DNA of 64,000 bases from Tolumonas osonensis (GTDB lineage Bacteria > Pseudomonadota > Gammaproteobacteria > Enterobacterales > Aeromonadaceae): the NCBI RefSeq assembly GCF_014202415.1, contig NZ_JACHGR010000003.1, positions 248,001 to 312,000 of the forward strand, read 5' to 3'. The notes under the pieces were generated by a model. It was not told the origin of the DNA, did not search any database, and was given only the letters and a program-made list of their open reading frames with translations. Below are positions 10,585 through 19,355 of the stretch, one piece after another. Made by a program: the position numbers and the translations under genes. Each line of letters opens with the position of its first letter. Within the stretch, counting starts at the first letter, position 1.

Positions 10585-11073
10585 CTATGACCAGTCGAAT
10601 GCCACTGCCCGCAGTGGCTGACGGCTGGCGTCATACTCATTCCACAATTCAGCCAACGTCATCTCCGCCAGCGGATGCCGCCACTCGGGCGCCAGTTCCG
10701 CAAACGGACGTAACACAAACGCATTGTGCAGGATCTCGCTGCGGGGCAGTTCAACCGGCGCACTGATCACCAGTTCATCGTAAGCCAGCAGATCCAGATC
10801 CAGCGTCCGACCGGAAAACTTGCGCGCATCTGCCGGGCGGCCATGTGCAAACTCGATAGCCCGCAATTGCGCCGCCACTTCGGCAACACTCACCGTGGTT
10901 TCGGCCGCAATGACCAGATTATAAAACGGTGCGCCATCAAATCCGACCGCATCACTTTCATACACGGTGGAGCAACGACAATCAGCAAATACCAGTTGCA
11001 GCGCCTGCCAGCCGGCACGCAGATAACGTTCCCGTTCGATGTTAGAACCGACACCGATATAGATACGGGCCAT
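10585..11073 (-). CDS. folK: 2-amino-4-hydroxy-6-hydroxymethyldihydropteridine pyrophosphokinase
   Basis: FolK transfers pyrophosphate from ATP to the pterin in folate synthesis. Diagnostic segments of the 162-residue protein are YIGVGSNIERERYL at the N-terminus and FSGRTLDLDLLAYDE, the HPPK signature with the two metal-binding aspartates, followed by PRSEILHNAFVLRPFAELAPEWRHP. It starts inside the folB stop codon (TAATG overlap of one base), so folB-folK form a coupled two-gene folate unit. In E. coli these genes are unlinked. Confidence 0.93.
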   Translation of the reverse strand: MARIYIGVGSNIERERYLRAGWQALQLVFADCRCSTVYESDAVGFDGAPFYNLVIAAETTVSVAEVAAQLRAIEFAHGRPADARKFSGRTLDLDLLAYDELVISAPVELPRSEILHNAFVLRPFAELAPEWRHPLAEMTLAELWNEYDASRQPLRAVAFDWS

Positions 11074-11423
11074 TATGCCTCCCGTACAATCTCAACGCCG
11101 ACACCACGGGCATTGACCACCGCCCCCGGTTTGGTCACCCGCACCCGTACCCGCAGCACCGGAAACTCGGTCAGCAGCAACTGTGCGGTCTGTTCGGCAA
11201 CCGCCTCGACCAGACCGATCGGACGGGTACTGATCATATCCGTCACCCGTTTCGACACTGCGGCATAGTCCAGCGCCAGCGACATATCATCCTGTTCACC
11301 GGCAGCCTGCATATCAAAATCCATCTCCAGATCCAGCACCAGTTTCTGCGTGATCTGTTTTTCCCACTCATACACACCAATCGTACAGTAGACCTCAAGA
11401 TGATCGATAAAGACTTTATCCAT
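11073..11423 (-). CDS. folB: Dihydroneopterin aldolase
   Basis: FolB (116 residues) cleaves dihydroneopterin to the hydroxymethylpterin used by FolK. The N-terminus DKVFIDHLEVYCTIGVYEWEK is typical, with the active-site region PIGLVEAVAEQTAQLLL and the C-terminal strand VRVRVTKPGAV. It is the first gene of the folB-folK pair and diverges from plsY. Confidence 0.92.
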   Translation of the reverse strand: MDKVFIDHLEVYCTIGVYEWEKQITQKLVLDLEMDFDMQAAGEQDDMSLALDYAAVSKRVTDMISTRPIGLVEAVAEQTAQLLLTEFPVLRVRVRVTKPGAVVNARGVGVEIVREA

Positions 11424-11528
11424 GTTTTATCCTAATTCTGCTAATCTGGAACGTGGGTATCGGGTGTGGATCATACTCCAGCCAGCGCCGATAGAAAAAT
11501 AGTGCCCGCGAACAACGTCAGGAGACTT

Positions 11529-12140
11529 ATGCTCGCTCTCACTTTCGCCATGACAGGAATAGCTTATCTGCTGGGTTCAGTCAGTAACGCAGTACTGATC
11601 AGCCGTTTCTTCAAATTGCCCGATCCCCGTGACTATGGCTCACACAATCCCGGCGCCACCAATGTGCTCCGCTCCGGTAACCGGTTTGCCGCCTTCATCG
11701 TGTTTCTGCTGGATATGCTCAAGGGCACCATTCCGGTTTATCTCGCCTGGTATCTGGGGATACCGCCACTCTATCTCGGCTTTATCGGTATTGCAGCCTG
11801 TCTCGGACACATGTACCCCCTCTATTTTCACTTCAGAGGCGGCAAGGGTGTAGCGACAGCGCTCGGCGCACTGATGCCGCTGGGGCTGGATATGGGCAGC
11901 TTCATGATTATTACCTGGCTGATTGTTTTGCTTCTCAGCGGATATTCATCACTGGCCGCCATCTGTGCCGCCTTGCTGGCACCGTTTTATACCTATTATC
12001 TGAAACCCGAATATACTCTGCCCGTAGCCATGCTGTGCTGCCTGATTATTCTGCGTCATCACGAGAACATCAGCCGCCTGCTGCACGGCAACGAACCACA
12101 GGTCTGGTCACGTCACCGGTTAAAGCGTCACCGGCGCTAA
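11529..12140 (+). CDS. plsY: Acyl-phosphate glycerol-3-phosphate acyltransferase
   Basis: PlsY is a polytopic inner-membrane enzyme that acylates glycerol-3-phosphate from acyl-phosphate, the first step of phospholipid synthesis. I start at 11529, where AGGAG lies six bases upstream and the protein begins [17 protein letters not shown]; this gives 203 residues against 205 in E. coli. Conserved loops are [26 protein letters not shown] and [13 protein letters not shown]. About five hydrophobic segments are evident. A longer reading frame extends upstream but lacks a ribosome site. The 3' end overlaps convergent tsaD by 21 bases. Confidence 0.93.
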   Translation: MLALTFAMTGIAYLLGSVSNAVLISRFFKLPDPRDYGSHNPGATNVLRSGNRFAAFIVFLLDMLKGTIPVYLAWYLGIPPLYLGFIGIAACLGHMYPLYFHFRGGKGVATALGALMPLGLDMGSFMIITWLIVLLLSGYSSLAAICAALLAPFYTYYLKPEYTLPVAMLCCLIILRHHENISRLLHGNEPQVWSRHRLKRHRR

Positions 12141-13139
12141 CGTTTCCAGATTCCAGCGTGGCTGTACCACGATCTCCAGACCGGTGGTATGCCCGGCTTT
12201 CAGACGTTGCATCCCGGCAAAGGCAATCATTGCGCCGTTATCGGTACAGAATTCCGGACGCGGATAGAACACCTCTCCACCCAGCTTATGCATCAGTTCC
12301 GCCAGTTGACTTCGCAGCTCTCTATTGGCACTCACGCCACCGGCGATCACCAGACGTTTCAGGCCGGTTTCCTGCAATGCGCGCTTACATTTAATCGCCA
12401 GTGTATCCACGACAGCCGACTGGAAGGCATGCGCAATGTCCGCCCGGGTCTGATCGTCGGATCCCTGACTGTGGATCGTATTGGCAGCAAAGGTTTTCAA
12501 ACCGGAAAAACTGAAATCCAGCCCCGGACGATCCGTCATGGGCCGCGGGAACACAAACCGCCCGGCGGTACCCTGTTCCGCCAGTCTGGCCAGCGCCGCC
12601 CCGCCCGGATAATCCAGGCCCAGCAGCTTGGCGGTCTTATCAAACGCTTCACCGGCCGCATCATCAATCGATTCGCCGAGGATCTGATACTGACCGATGC
12701 CATCTACCCGTACCAGCAAGGTGTGTCCGCCGGAAACCAGCAGCGCAATAAAAGGAAACTCCGGCACCCGCTCTTCCAGCATCGGCGCCAGCAGATGACC
12801 TTCCATATGATGGACCGGTACCGCGGGTTTATTCCAGGCCATGGCCAGCGAACGCGCAATGGTCGCACCGACCAGTAAAGCACCCACCAGACCCGGGCCG
12901 GCCGTATAGGCGATCCCGTCAAGATCCTCGGATCGACAACCCGCTTGCTGCAGCGCAGCTTCGATCAATGGCAAGGTTTTACGGATATGATCCCGGCTGG
13001 CCAATTCCGGCACCACGCCGCCATAATCGGCATGCAACTTGATCTGACTATATAGCTGATGAGCGAGGATCCCTTGTTGATCGTCGAAGATCGCGATCCC
13101 GGTTTCGTCACAGGATGTTTCAATACCCAAAACCCGCAT
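12120..13139 (-). CDS. tsaD: tRNA N6-threonylcarbamoyladenosine transferase TsaD
   Basis: TsaD with TsaB, TsaC and TsaE makes t6A37 on ANN-decoding tRNAs. The 339-residue protein has the Kae1/TsaD features: [12 protein letters not shown] at 3-14, the iron-binding HHMEGH around H111 and H115, and the ATP-binding loops LVSGGHT and [14 protein letters not shown]. coli TsaD has 337 residues. It is divergent from rpsU exactly as in E. coli. Confidence 0.96.
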   Translation of the reverse strand: MRVLGIETSCDETGIAIFDDQQGILAHQLYSQIKLHADYGGVVPELASRDHIRKTLPLIEAALQQAGCRSEDLDGIAYTAGPGLVGALLVGATIARSLAMAWNKPAVPVHHMEGHLLAPMLEERVPEFPFIALLVSGGHTLLVRVDGIGQYQILGESIDDAAGEAFDKTAKLLGLDYPGGAALARLAEQGTAGRFVFPRPMTDRPGLDFSFSGLKTFAANTIHSQGSDDQTRADIAHAFQSAVVDTLAIKCKRALQETGLKRLVIAGGVSANRELRSQLAELMHKLGGEVFYPRPEFCTDNGAMIAFAGMQRLKAGHTTGLEIVVQPRWNLETLAPVTL

Positions 13140-13177
13140 TTTTCGGTTACTCCGGTAAATTTTCGACCGATTAATGA

Positions 13178-13540
<363 letters not shown>

Positions 13541-13567
13541 TTTTACAGACCGTTAAGTTTTCTCGAT

Positions 13568-13604
13568 AAGCCGCGCTCTCCTCTGATTGCGCGGCTTGTT
13601 TTAT
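13568..13604 (+). terminator. Attenuator/terminator between rpsU and dnaG
   Basis: AAGCCGCGC (13568-13576) pairs with GCGCGGCTT (13589-13597) followed by GTTTTATT. In E. coli a partial terminator sits at the same place in the macromolecular synthesis operon and lowers dnaG expression. The dnaG ATG comes only 18 bases after the T tract. Confidence 0.85.
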
Positions 13605-13621
13605 TGGCAGACGGAATTCAG

Positions 13622-15382
13622 ATGGCTGGCAAAATCCCGCAATCCTTTATTGATGATCTGCTGAACCGGACCGATATCATCGAGCTGATCGATAGTCGCG
13701 TTCATCTGAAAAAAGCCGGTAAGAACTACCAGGCCTGCTGTCCGTTTCATAACGAAAAATCCCCCTCATTTTCTGTCAGTCCGGAAAAACAGTTTTATCA
13801 CTGCTTTGGCTGTGGAGCCCACGGCAACGCCATTGGTTTCCTGATGGAATATGACGGATTAACCTTCCCTGACGCAGTCGGTGAATTAGCCGGTCTGCAC
13901 GGTTTGACCGTACCGCACGATCAGCCTCAGCATCAGCAGGGTTCGGCCGCATCTGCGGATCATTATCAGCTGATGGAATGGGCTGCCCGTTACTTTCAGG
14001 GGCAACTCAAAAACGCACCATCCGCGATCAGTTACCTGAAAGAGCGTGGCCTGACCGGTGAGGTCGTCAAGCAGTTTGCCATCGGTTATGCCCCGTCCGG
14101 CTGGGACGGTCTGCGTCAGACGCTAGTCCGTTCTGCCGCAACCGAAGCCCAACTGGTTGAACTGGGCATGCTGATCAGCCGTGATGGCGGCGGCAGTTAT
14201 GATCGTTTCCGGGATCGGATCATGTTTCCGATCCGCGATCGTCGTGGCAGGGTGATCGGTTTTGGCGGTCGGGTGCTGGGTAACGGCACCCCCAAGTATC
14301 TGAACTCGCCGGAAACGCCGATCTTTCATAAAGGGAAAGAGCTGTTTGGCCTTTATCAGGTCAAAGAAAAGCACCGTTCTCCCGTGCGGATCCTGATCGT
14401 TGAAGGTTATATGGATGTGGTCGCACTGGCGCAGTTTGGCGTCGATTATGCCGTTGCCTCGCTGGGAACATCGACCACGTCTGATCATATGCATCTGTTG
14501 TTTCGCACAACCTCAGAAGTCGTCTGTTGTTATGACGGTGACAATGCAGGGCGGGAAGCTGCATGGCGGGCACTGGAAAATGCCCTGCCCAGCCTGCAGG
14601 ATGGTAAAAATCTACGTTTCGTCTTTTTACCAGCGGAACATGATCCGGATAGTTTTATCCGTGAATATGGCCGAGAGGCCTTTGAACAGAAACTGGATAG
14701 CGCGCAGTCATATGCCGATTTCCTGTTTGAGCGTCTGAGCCGGGATCTGAACCTGAGCGGTGAAGCAGGGAAAAACGAACTGGCCAATAAAGCCATTGCG
14801 TTGATCCGCCGTGTCCCGGAAGGATTTAACCGCGAAAGCTTGCTGACCAAACTCTCCGCTCAGTTGCGCTGGGGAGAAAACGAGAAACGCCTGCGCGATA
14901 TTTTCCGCCGCCAGGAAAAAGAAGCACAGCAGACCACCGCCGTTCAGCCGCAGACAGGTAAAATCAAGCTGACGCTGATCCGTCGGGCTATCGCACTGGT
15001 CGTACAACATCCGCAACAGGCCGCGTTACTGCCTCCCCTGCCGGATGTGTTGCGCACATTGAACCAGCCCGGCATTAACGTGTTGCTATCGCTGCTTACC
15101 CAGTTGCATAACAACCCGATGACGACGGGTCAGTTGCTGGAGCACTGGCGCGATACCCGCGAGGGACGCGCACTGGCCCAGCTGGCAATGCTGGACGAGG
15201 TTGCCGTCGGCGATAACATTCAGCAGGAACTGGAAGATGTCTGTGATCGTCTGCTGGATCTTTATCTGCAGCAACGGCTGGCAACCCTGCAAAATAAGGC
15301 ACAGAACACAGGCCAACTGAATCCGGAAGAAATACAAGAACTTCAGTTTCTGCTGACCGAATACAAACGTTCTGCGAAATAA
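13622..15382 (+). CDS. dnaG: DNA primase
   Basis: DnaG makes RNA primers at the replication fork. I start at 13622 (MAGKIPQSFIDDLL), matching the E. coli N-terminus; a TTG six codons upstream is possible but lies in the attenuator T tract. The zinc ribbon ligands are C40, H43, C61 and C64. The TOPRIM core follows (ILIVEGYMDVVAL, then CYDGDNAGREAA with the acidic DGD). The C-terminal part is the DnaB-interacting helical domain. The 586-residue length is close to E. coli (581). There is only a weak ribosome site, in keeping with low primase levels. Confidence 0.97.
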   Translation: MAGKIPQSFIDDLLNRTDIIELIDSRVHLKKAGKNYQACCPFHNEKSPSFSVSPEKQFYHCFGCGAHGNAIGFLMEYDGLTFPDAVGELAGLHGLTVPHDQPQHQQGSAASADHYQLMEWAARYFQGQLKNAPSAISYLKERGLTGEVVKQFAIGYAPSGWDGLRQTLVRSAATEAQLVELGMLISRDGGGSYDRFRDRIMFPIRDRRGRVIGFGGRVLGNGTPKYLNSPETPIFHKGKELFGLYQVKEKHRSPVRILIVEGYMDVVALAQFGVDYAVASLGTSTTSDHMHLLFRTTSEVVCCYDGDNAGREAAWRALENALPSLQDGKNLRFVFLPAEHDPDSFIREYGREAFEQKLDSAQSYADFLFERLSRDLNLSGEAGKNELANKAIALIRRVPEGFNRESLLTKLSAQLRWGENEKRLRDIFRRQEKEAQQTTAVQPQTGKIKLTLIRRAIALVVQHPQQAALLPPLPDVLRTLNQPGINVLLSLLTQLHNNPMTTGQLLEHWRDTREGRALAQLAMLDEVAVGDNIQQELEDVCDRLLDLYLQQRLATLQNKAQNTGQLNPEEIQELQFLLTEYKRSAK

Positions 15383-15629
15383 ATAGCCGCCAGCTTGAAT
15401 TTCACGCTCAGCGGCACTATATGATTAACACAGCCCGGTTTTCGGGATTATAGCTACTTGAAGTTGCAACACAGCACTGAACAAACCGCTTACCCTGCTT
15501 GAAATATAACGGGGCGGATTTTTACTTTGTCGTTAACGTGCAAAATGGCCGTCGTTTCTTTATAATCGGCGGATTTTACGCCACCGGGCAAGAACATCTG
15601 CCCAAGTAAGTACCAACCGGATGAGTTCT

Positions 15630-17480
15630 ATGGAGCAAACCCCTCAGTCGCAACTAAAACTCCTCGTTGCCAAAGGTAAAGAGCAGGGCTATCTGACTTA
15701 TGCTGAAGTAAACGATCATCTGCCACAGGATATCGTTGACTCTGATCAGATAGAAGACATTATTCAGATGATCAATGACATGGGTATCCAGGTCGTTGAA
15801 AGCGTACCTGATGCCGATGATCTGTTGCTGACCGAAAGCAGTGCCGCTGATGAAGACGCAGCCGAAGCTGCGGCACAAGTACTGGCATCTGTTGAATCTG
15901 AAATTGGCCGCACCACTGACCCGGTTCGCATGTACATGCGCGAAATGGGCACTGTTGAACTGTTGACCCGTGAAGGCGAAATCGACATCGCTAAACGTAT
16001 CGAAGACGGTATCAACCAGGTACAGAGTTCCGTTGCCGAATATCCGGAAGCGATCACTTATCTGCTGGATCAGTTTGATCGTTTCGAAGCGGGTCACATC
16101 CGTCTGGGCGATATTATCTCCGGCTTCGTCAGTGAAGATGACGATTTGCCACCAACTGCTACCAACATCGGTTCTGCGCTGGATGAAGAAGATCAGATCG
16201 ACGATGACAGCAGTGATGACGATGAAGATGAAGACGAAGATAGCGACAGCGATACGGATGAAGATACCGGTCCGGATCCTGAAGTAGCTCGTGAAAAATT
16301 TGCTGCTTTGCGTACCCAGTATGAAAAAACTCGTGACGCTATCAAGGCGCAGGGTCGTGAAAGCGATGCTGCCAAAGAACAGATCCTGGAATTAGCCAAC
16401 GTATTCAAAGAGTTCCGTCTGGTACCTAAGCAATTTGACCGCCTGGTCAATAGCATGCGCGAAATGATGGAACGCGTACGTGTTCAGGAACGTCTGATCA
16501 TGCGTTACTGCGTTGAATACGCAAAAATGCCGAAGAAAAACTTCGTCACCGCATTCACTAACAATGAATCCAGCAACGGTTGGTTCGAATTTGCCAAAGG
16601 CAGCGGTAAACCGTGGTCTGCTGCGCTGGAAAACATGGATGAAGACGTTCAGCGTTCTATCCAGAAATTACAGCAGGTTGAGCAGGAAACCGGTTTGTCG
16701 ATCGCACAAATCAAAGATATCAACCGTCGTATGAGCATTGGTGAAGCCAAGGCCCGCCGTGCGAAGAAAGAGATGGTGGAAGCAAACTTGCGTCTGGTTA
16801 TTTCTATCGCGAAGAAATACACCAACCGTGGTCTGCAATTCCTGGATCTGATCCAAGAAGGTAACATCGGTCTGATGAAGGCAGTCGATAAATTCGAATA
16901 CCGCCGTGGTTACAAGTTCTCGACCTATGCGACCTGGTGGATCCGTCAGGCGATCACCCGCTCGATCGCGGATCAGGCCCGCACGATCCGTATTCCGGTA
17001 CACATGATCGAAACGATCAACAAGCTGAACCGTATCTCCCGTCAGATGCTGCAGGAAATGGGCCGTGAGCCTAATCCGGAAGAACTGGCTGAGCGTATGG
17101 GAATGCCGGAAGACAAGATCCGTAAAGTACTGAAGATCGCCAAAGAACCAATCTCCATGGAAACCCCTATCGGTGATGATGAAGATTCTCATTTAGGTGA
17201 TTTTATCGAAGACACCACCCTGGCGTTGCCAGCGGATGCTGCTACTTCAGAAAGCCTGAAAGCGGCAACCCGTGATGTCCTCTCCGGCTTAACTGCACGT
17301 GAAGCGAAAGTGCTGCGTATGCGTTTTGGTATCGACATGAACACTGACCATACTCTGGAAGAGGTTGGTAAGCAGTTCGATGTTACCCGTGAACGTATCC
17401 GTCAGATCGAAGCGAAAGCGCTGCGTAAACTGCGTCATCCAAGCCGTTCTGAAGTTCTGCGCAGCTTCCTGGACGAATAG
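15630..17480 (+). CDS. rpoD: RNA polymerase sigma-70 factor
   Basis: The housekeeping sigma factor, 616 residues from the ATG at 15630 ([13 protein letters not shown]); an ATG three codons upstream is an alternative, but the E. coli N-terminus supports this one. Region 1.1 occupies about the first 80 residues. The variable region contains a highly acidic Asp/Glu run near 190-220. Regions 1.2-2.4 include [11 protein letters not shown] and [10 protein letters not shown] (-10 recognition and melting), and region 4.2 ends with [20 protein letters not shown] (-35 recognition). The 247-base gap after dnaG has a TATAAT (near 15560) without a clear -35, so rpoD may also have its own promoter. Confidence 0.98.
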   Translation: MEQTPQSQLKLLVAKGKEQGYLTYAEVNDHLPQDIVDSDQIEDIIQMINDMGIQVVESVPDADDLLLTESSAADEDAAEAAAQVLASVESEIGRTTDPVRMYMREMGTVELLTREGEIDIAKRIEDGINQVQSSVAEYPEAITYLLDQFDRFEAGHIRLGDIISGFVSEDDDLPPTATNIGSALDEEDQIDDDSSDDDEDEDEDSDSDTDEDTGPDPEVAREKFAALRTQYEKTRDAIKAQGRESDAAKEQILELANVFKEFRLVPKQFDRLVNSMREMMERVRVQERLIMRYCVEYAKMPKKNFVTAFTNNESSNGWFEFAKGSGKPWSAALENMDEDVQRSIQKLQQVEQETGLSIAQIKDINRRMSIGEAKARRAKKEMVEANLRLVISIAKKYTNRGLQFLDLIQEGNIGLMKAVDKFEYRRGYKFSTYATWWIRQAITRSIADQARTIRIPVHMIETINKLNRISRQMLQEMGREPNPEELAERMGMPEDKIRKVLKIAKEPISMETPIGDDEDSHLGDFIEDTTLALPADAATSESLKAATRDVLSGLTAREAKVLRMRFGIDMNTDHTLEEVGKQFDVTRERIRQIEAKALRKLRHPSRSEVLRSFLDE

Positions 17481-17491
17481 TGTCGCATCTC

Positions 17492-17524
17492 ACAGGTTGG
17501 CGCTTTTATGAGCGCCTAACCTGT
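17492..17524 (+). terminator. Hairpin after rpoD
   Basis: ACAGGTT-GGCGCT pairs with AGCGCC-T-AACCTGT, a 13-bp stem with one bulge, 11 bases past the rpoD stop. Only a short TG-TT follows. It probably ends the operon, but without a T tract I am less certain. Confidence 0.55.
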
Positions 17525-17531
17525 TGAAATA

Positions 17532-17560
17532 TAGACACCCAGAAACGCTATCCGTATAAT
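17532..17560 (+). promoter_or_regulatory. Sigma-70 promoter of tRNA-Ile2
   Basis: TAGACA (17532-17537) and a perfect TATAAT (17555-17560) are separated by 17 bases, placing the transcription start a few bases before the tRNA at 17573. It shows that the tRNA is transcribed independently of rpoD. Confidence 0.75.
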
Positions 17561-17572
17561 ACGCACCAATTC

Positions 17573-17648
17573 GGCCCCTTAGCTCAGTGGTTAGAGCAGG
17601 CGACTCATAATCGCTTGGTCCCCCGTTCAAACCGGGGAGGGGCCACCA
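17573..17648 (+). tRNA. tRNA-Ile2 (anticodon CAT, lysidine type)
   Basis: A 76-base cloverleaf with encoded CCA. The anticodon loop is CTCATAA. A CAT anticodon could be Met, but the body GGCCCCTTAGCTCAGTGGTT and the position just after rpoD match E. coli ileX, the isoleucine tRNA whose C34 is converted to lysidine by TilS to read AUA. Its 3' half (17602-17648) is duplicated exactly at 31183-31229 and is the integration site of the island. Confidence 0.92.
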
Positions 17649-17713
17649 GATATATCAAGGACTTACAGCTGATTGTTGTAGGTCCTTTTTGTTTTCTGGC
17701 TCTTTTAAGTTAA
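17602..17713 (+). repeat. attL: tRNA 3' half plus terminator, left direct repeat of the island
   Basis: Bases 17602-17648 are identical to 31183-31229 (47 bp). The similarity continues with a few mismatches to 17713 / 31294, about 112 bp in all, and covers the tRNA terminator. This is the classic product of tyrosine-recombinase integration in a tRNA gene. Confidence 0.9.
17657..17696 (+). terminator. Terminator of tRNA-Ile2
   Basis: AGGACTTACA pairs with TGTAGGTCCT (one G-T pair) and is followed by TTTTGTTTT. A diverged copy with a changed loop is at 31238-31277 behind the distal repeat. Confidence 0.85.
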
Positions 17714-17793
17714 GTAGCAAGTCAAGTAAGGTTTTAAAACTGACTTTAAGTGAAGTTAGGTATCGATTTATCTGCCCGTTATCTGATCGCATG

Positions 17794-17820
17794 ACGGGAT
17801 GTCACTATGATTCATCCCGT
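17794..17820. terminator. Hairpin at the 3' end of the 424-residue island gene
   Basis: ACGGGATG (17794-17801) and CATCCCGT (17813-17820) form an 8-bp stem with an 11-base loop, 27 bases downstream of the stop at 17847. There is no clean T tract on the minus strand; on the plus strand TGTTCTTTC follows. Possibly a terminator for either direction. Confidence 0.4.
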
Positions 17821-17846
17821 TGTTCTTTCACTCAGTGGCTGGTGGG

Positions 17847-19121
17847 TTAATCCTCCATACTCTTAGCTGCAGCATACTCTTCAAGGGGCATATTCCATGC
17901 CACATAAGGGAACTGTTTCCTAATTTGATGCACAAAACTAGCATCGGTTAACATCTCATAAGTGACGGCTTTATAATCACAACGCAATGTGATGTTATTT
18001 ATCAGACTGTTCGCTGTTGGCATATGCTCGGTTAGCAGGTCATCCAGATAACGTTCGGCATCCTCCTTTTTAACCACCGTCCCTTCAATTCCAAACTTCA
18101 ATTCATCAGGTGGGTTATTTGCCACTCGATCCACCACTGCTTTAATCAGTTCATCTTTAGACTTTGCTAACTCTTTTTCTAAGTTAGCGTACAATTTCAC
18201 CGAATATTGATCGATAAGAGTCCGTAGGTTAGCTAATTCTTCTTCAAATTTTATTTTGTTAGAACGTAGTATCACTCTGCCTAACTTTCCGACTGGTTTT
18301 AGAAAAACTTTCCGTAAACGATCAACTTCTGTAACGATGTCTTTAGATGATATCTCACTGTTTTCACCAATTATTTTGTAACTTGCGGTCAGCCGTTTTT
18401 GAGCTTCTGCATCATCAGTAAACAACCGTTTAATTTCATCCGGAAACTTGAATACATGGCGTTCAATATGGCCATTAGATAGTTCTAGTTCCACAAACTC
18501 TAATCGACTGTTAAATACATTAACTTGGCGACTGACATTGAATTTTTGGGGCGGATTTGTTGTCAGTTCCTCTTTAATTTTGTTCAATTCAGCTTTGCTT
18601 ACTTTTTTAGCTTGATCAGATAAAGCAGGTACAGTAAGTGCGTTTCTTGTTAATAAGTCTGTACGCTGTTCATTTGTGAATTTAGAGATATCAGTAGCAA
18701 CAGATGGGGGGCAAACTATTGATTGGAAGGTCAGAACTAAATCTTCTGTGACTTGCGATCCCAATTCGAGGCAATTAAAACCTTCAGTTGTCTCATTGGT
18801 CTCAACCAATTCCGGAAGTTGACTAAACACCCACGACTTCTGATCAACCACACAAAATGCCAAACGGATCTTAGGTAATTGATACAGATTAATCTGGTTT
18901 TGCATTAGTAGTTCATTTGCGTCATGTTCTCCATACCCAAGGCGACGAGAATGTTCGGAAATATCTACGATGACATCGATCTGAAGGTTGATATTTTGTT
19001 GCTTTGCATGGCAAATGGAGACTGCAAGCTCCTTTGTTAAACCGGCTGCACAAATAATGATCCGCTGTTTTGCCTTAGCAATCTCATAGGAAAGCATTTT
19101 GGTGTTAATCCGTAACAACAT
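17847..19121 (-). CDS. Unrecognised island protein, 424 residues, two-part architecture
   Basis: I do not recognise this gene with confidence. The ATG at 19121 has a good ribosome site (CAGGAAAAG). The N-terminal 110 residues alternate hydrophobic strands and helices (QRIIICAAGLTKEL, LQIDVIVDI, IRLAFCVVDQKSWVFS) in a way that recalls half of a phospholipase D-like fold, but no HxKxxxxD catalytic motif is present. The remainder is charged and helical, with a likely coiled coil at about 255-330 (EVDRLRKVF, FEEELANLRTLIDQ, NLEKELAKSKDELIKAV). No signal peptide or membrane segment. It lies downstream of hsdR in the same direction, 234 bases away, so it may belong to the restriction module as an accessory or independent defence protein. 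That role is inference. Confidence 0.75.
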   Translation of the reverse strand: MLLRINTKMLSYEIAKAKQRIIICAAGLTKELAVSICHAKQQNINLQIDVIVDISEHSRRLGYGEHDANELLMQNQINLYQLPKIRLAFCVVDQKSWVFSQLPELVETNETTEGFNCLELGSQVTEDLVLTFQSIVCPPSVATDISKFTNEQRTDLLTRNALTVPALSDQAKKVSKAELNKIKEELTTNPPQKFNVSRQVNVFNSRLEFVELELSNGHIERHVFKFPDEIKRLFTDDAEAQKRLTASYKIIGENSEISSKDIVTEVDRLRKVFLKPVGKLGRVILRSNKIKFEEELANLRTLIDQYSVKLYANLEKELAKSKDELIKAVVDRVANNPPDELKFGIEGTVVKKEDAERYLDDLLTEHMPTANSLINNITLRCDYKAVTYEMLTDASFVHQIRKQFPYVAWNMPLEEYAAAKSMED

Positions 19122-19355
19122 CTTCTTTTCCTGTATTTGAATATTGAGTAAATGAGCCCCTTTGTCTGCAGGGGATTAATAACACTATGGTTAAATCGAG
19201 AGCTGCTCATTCGTACTGAAAAGCGCTGATGGTAAGAGATCTGACTGAAAGAGGCTTGAATCGCCACTACTTCACTAGACGACTTTAGCCTCTTTATGGT
19301 TTTACCCCGATTTGACGGCCAGACCATTGCGCTCTGACTGTACGATCAGCTCAGT

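Noticed and set aside
15460-15500. CTTGAA motifs upstream of rpoD as a heat-shock (sigma-32) promoter
   Set aside because: No CCCCAT-type -10 is found at the right distance.
19037-19327. A 96-codon frame in the gap between hsdR and the 424-residue gene
   Set aside because: Its second half is out of frame with and overlaps the well-supported downstream gene; composition is unlike a protein gene and there is no ribosome site.
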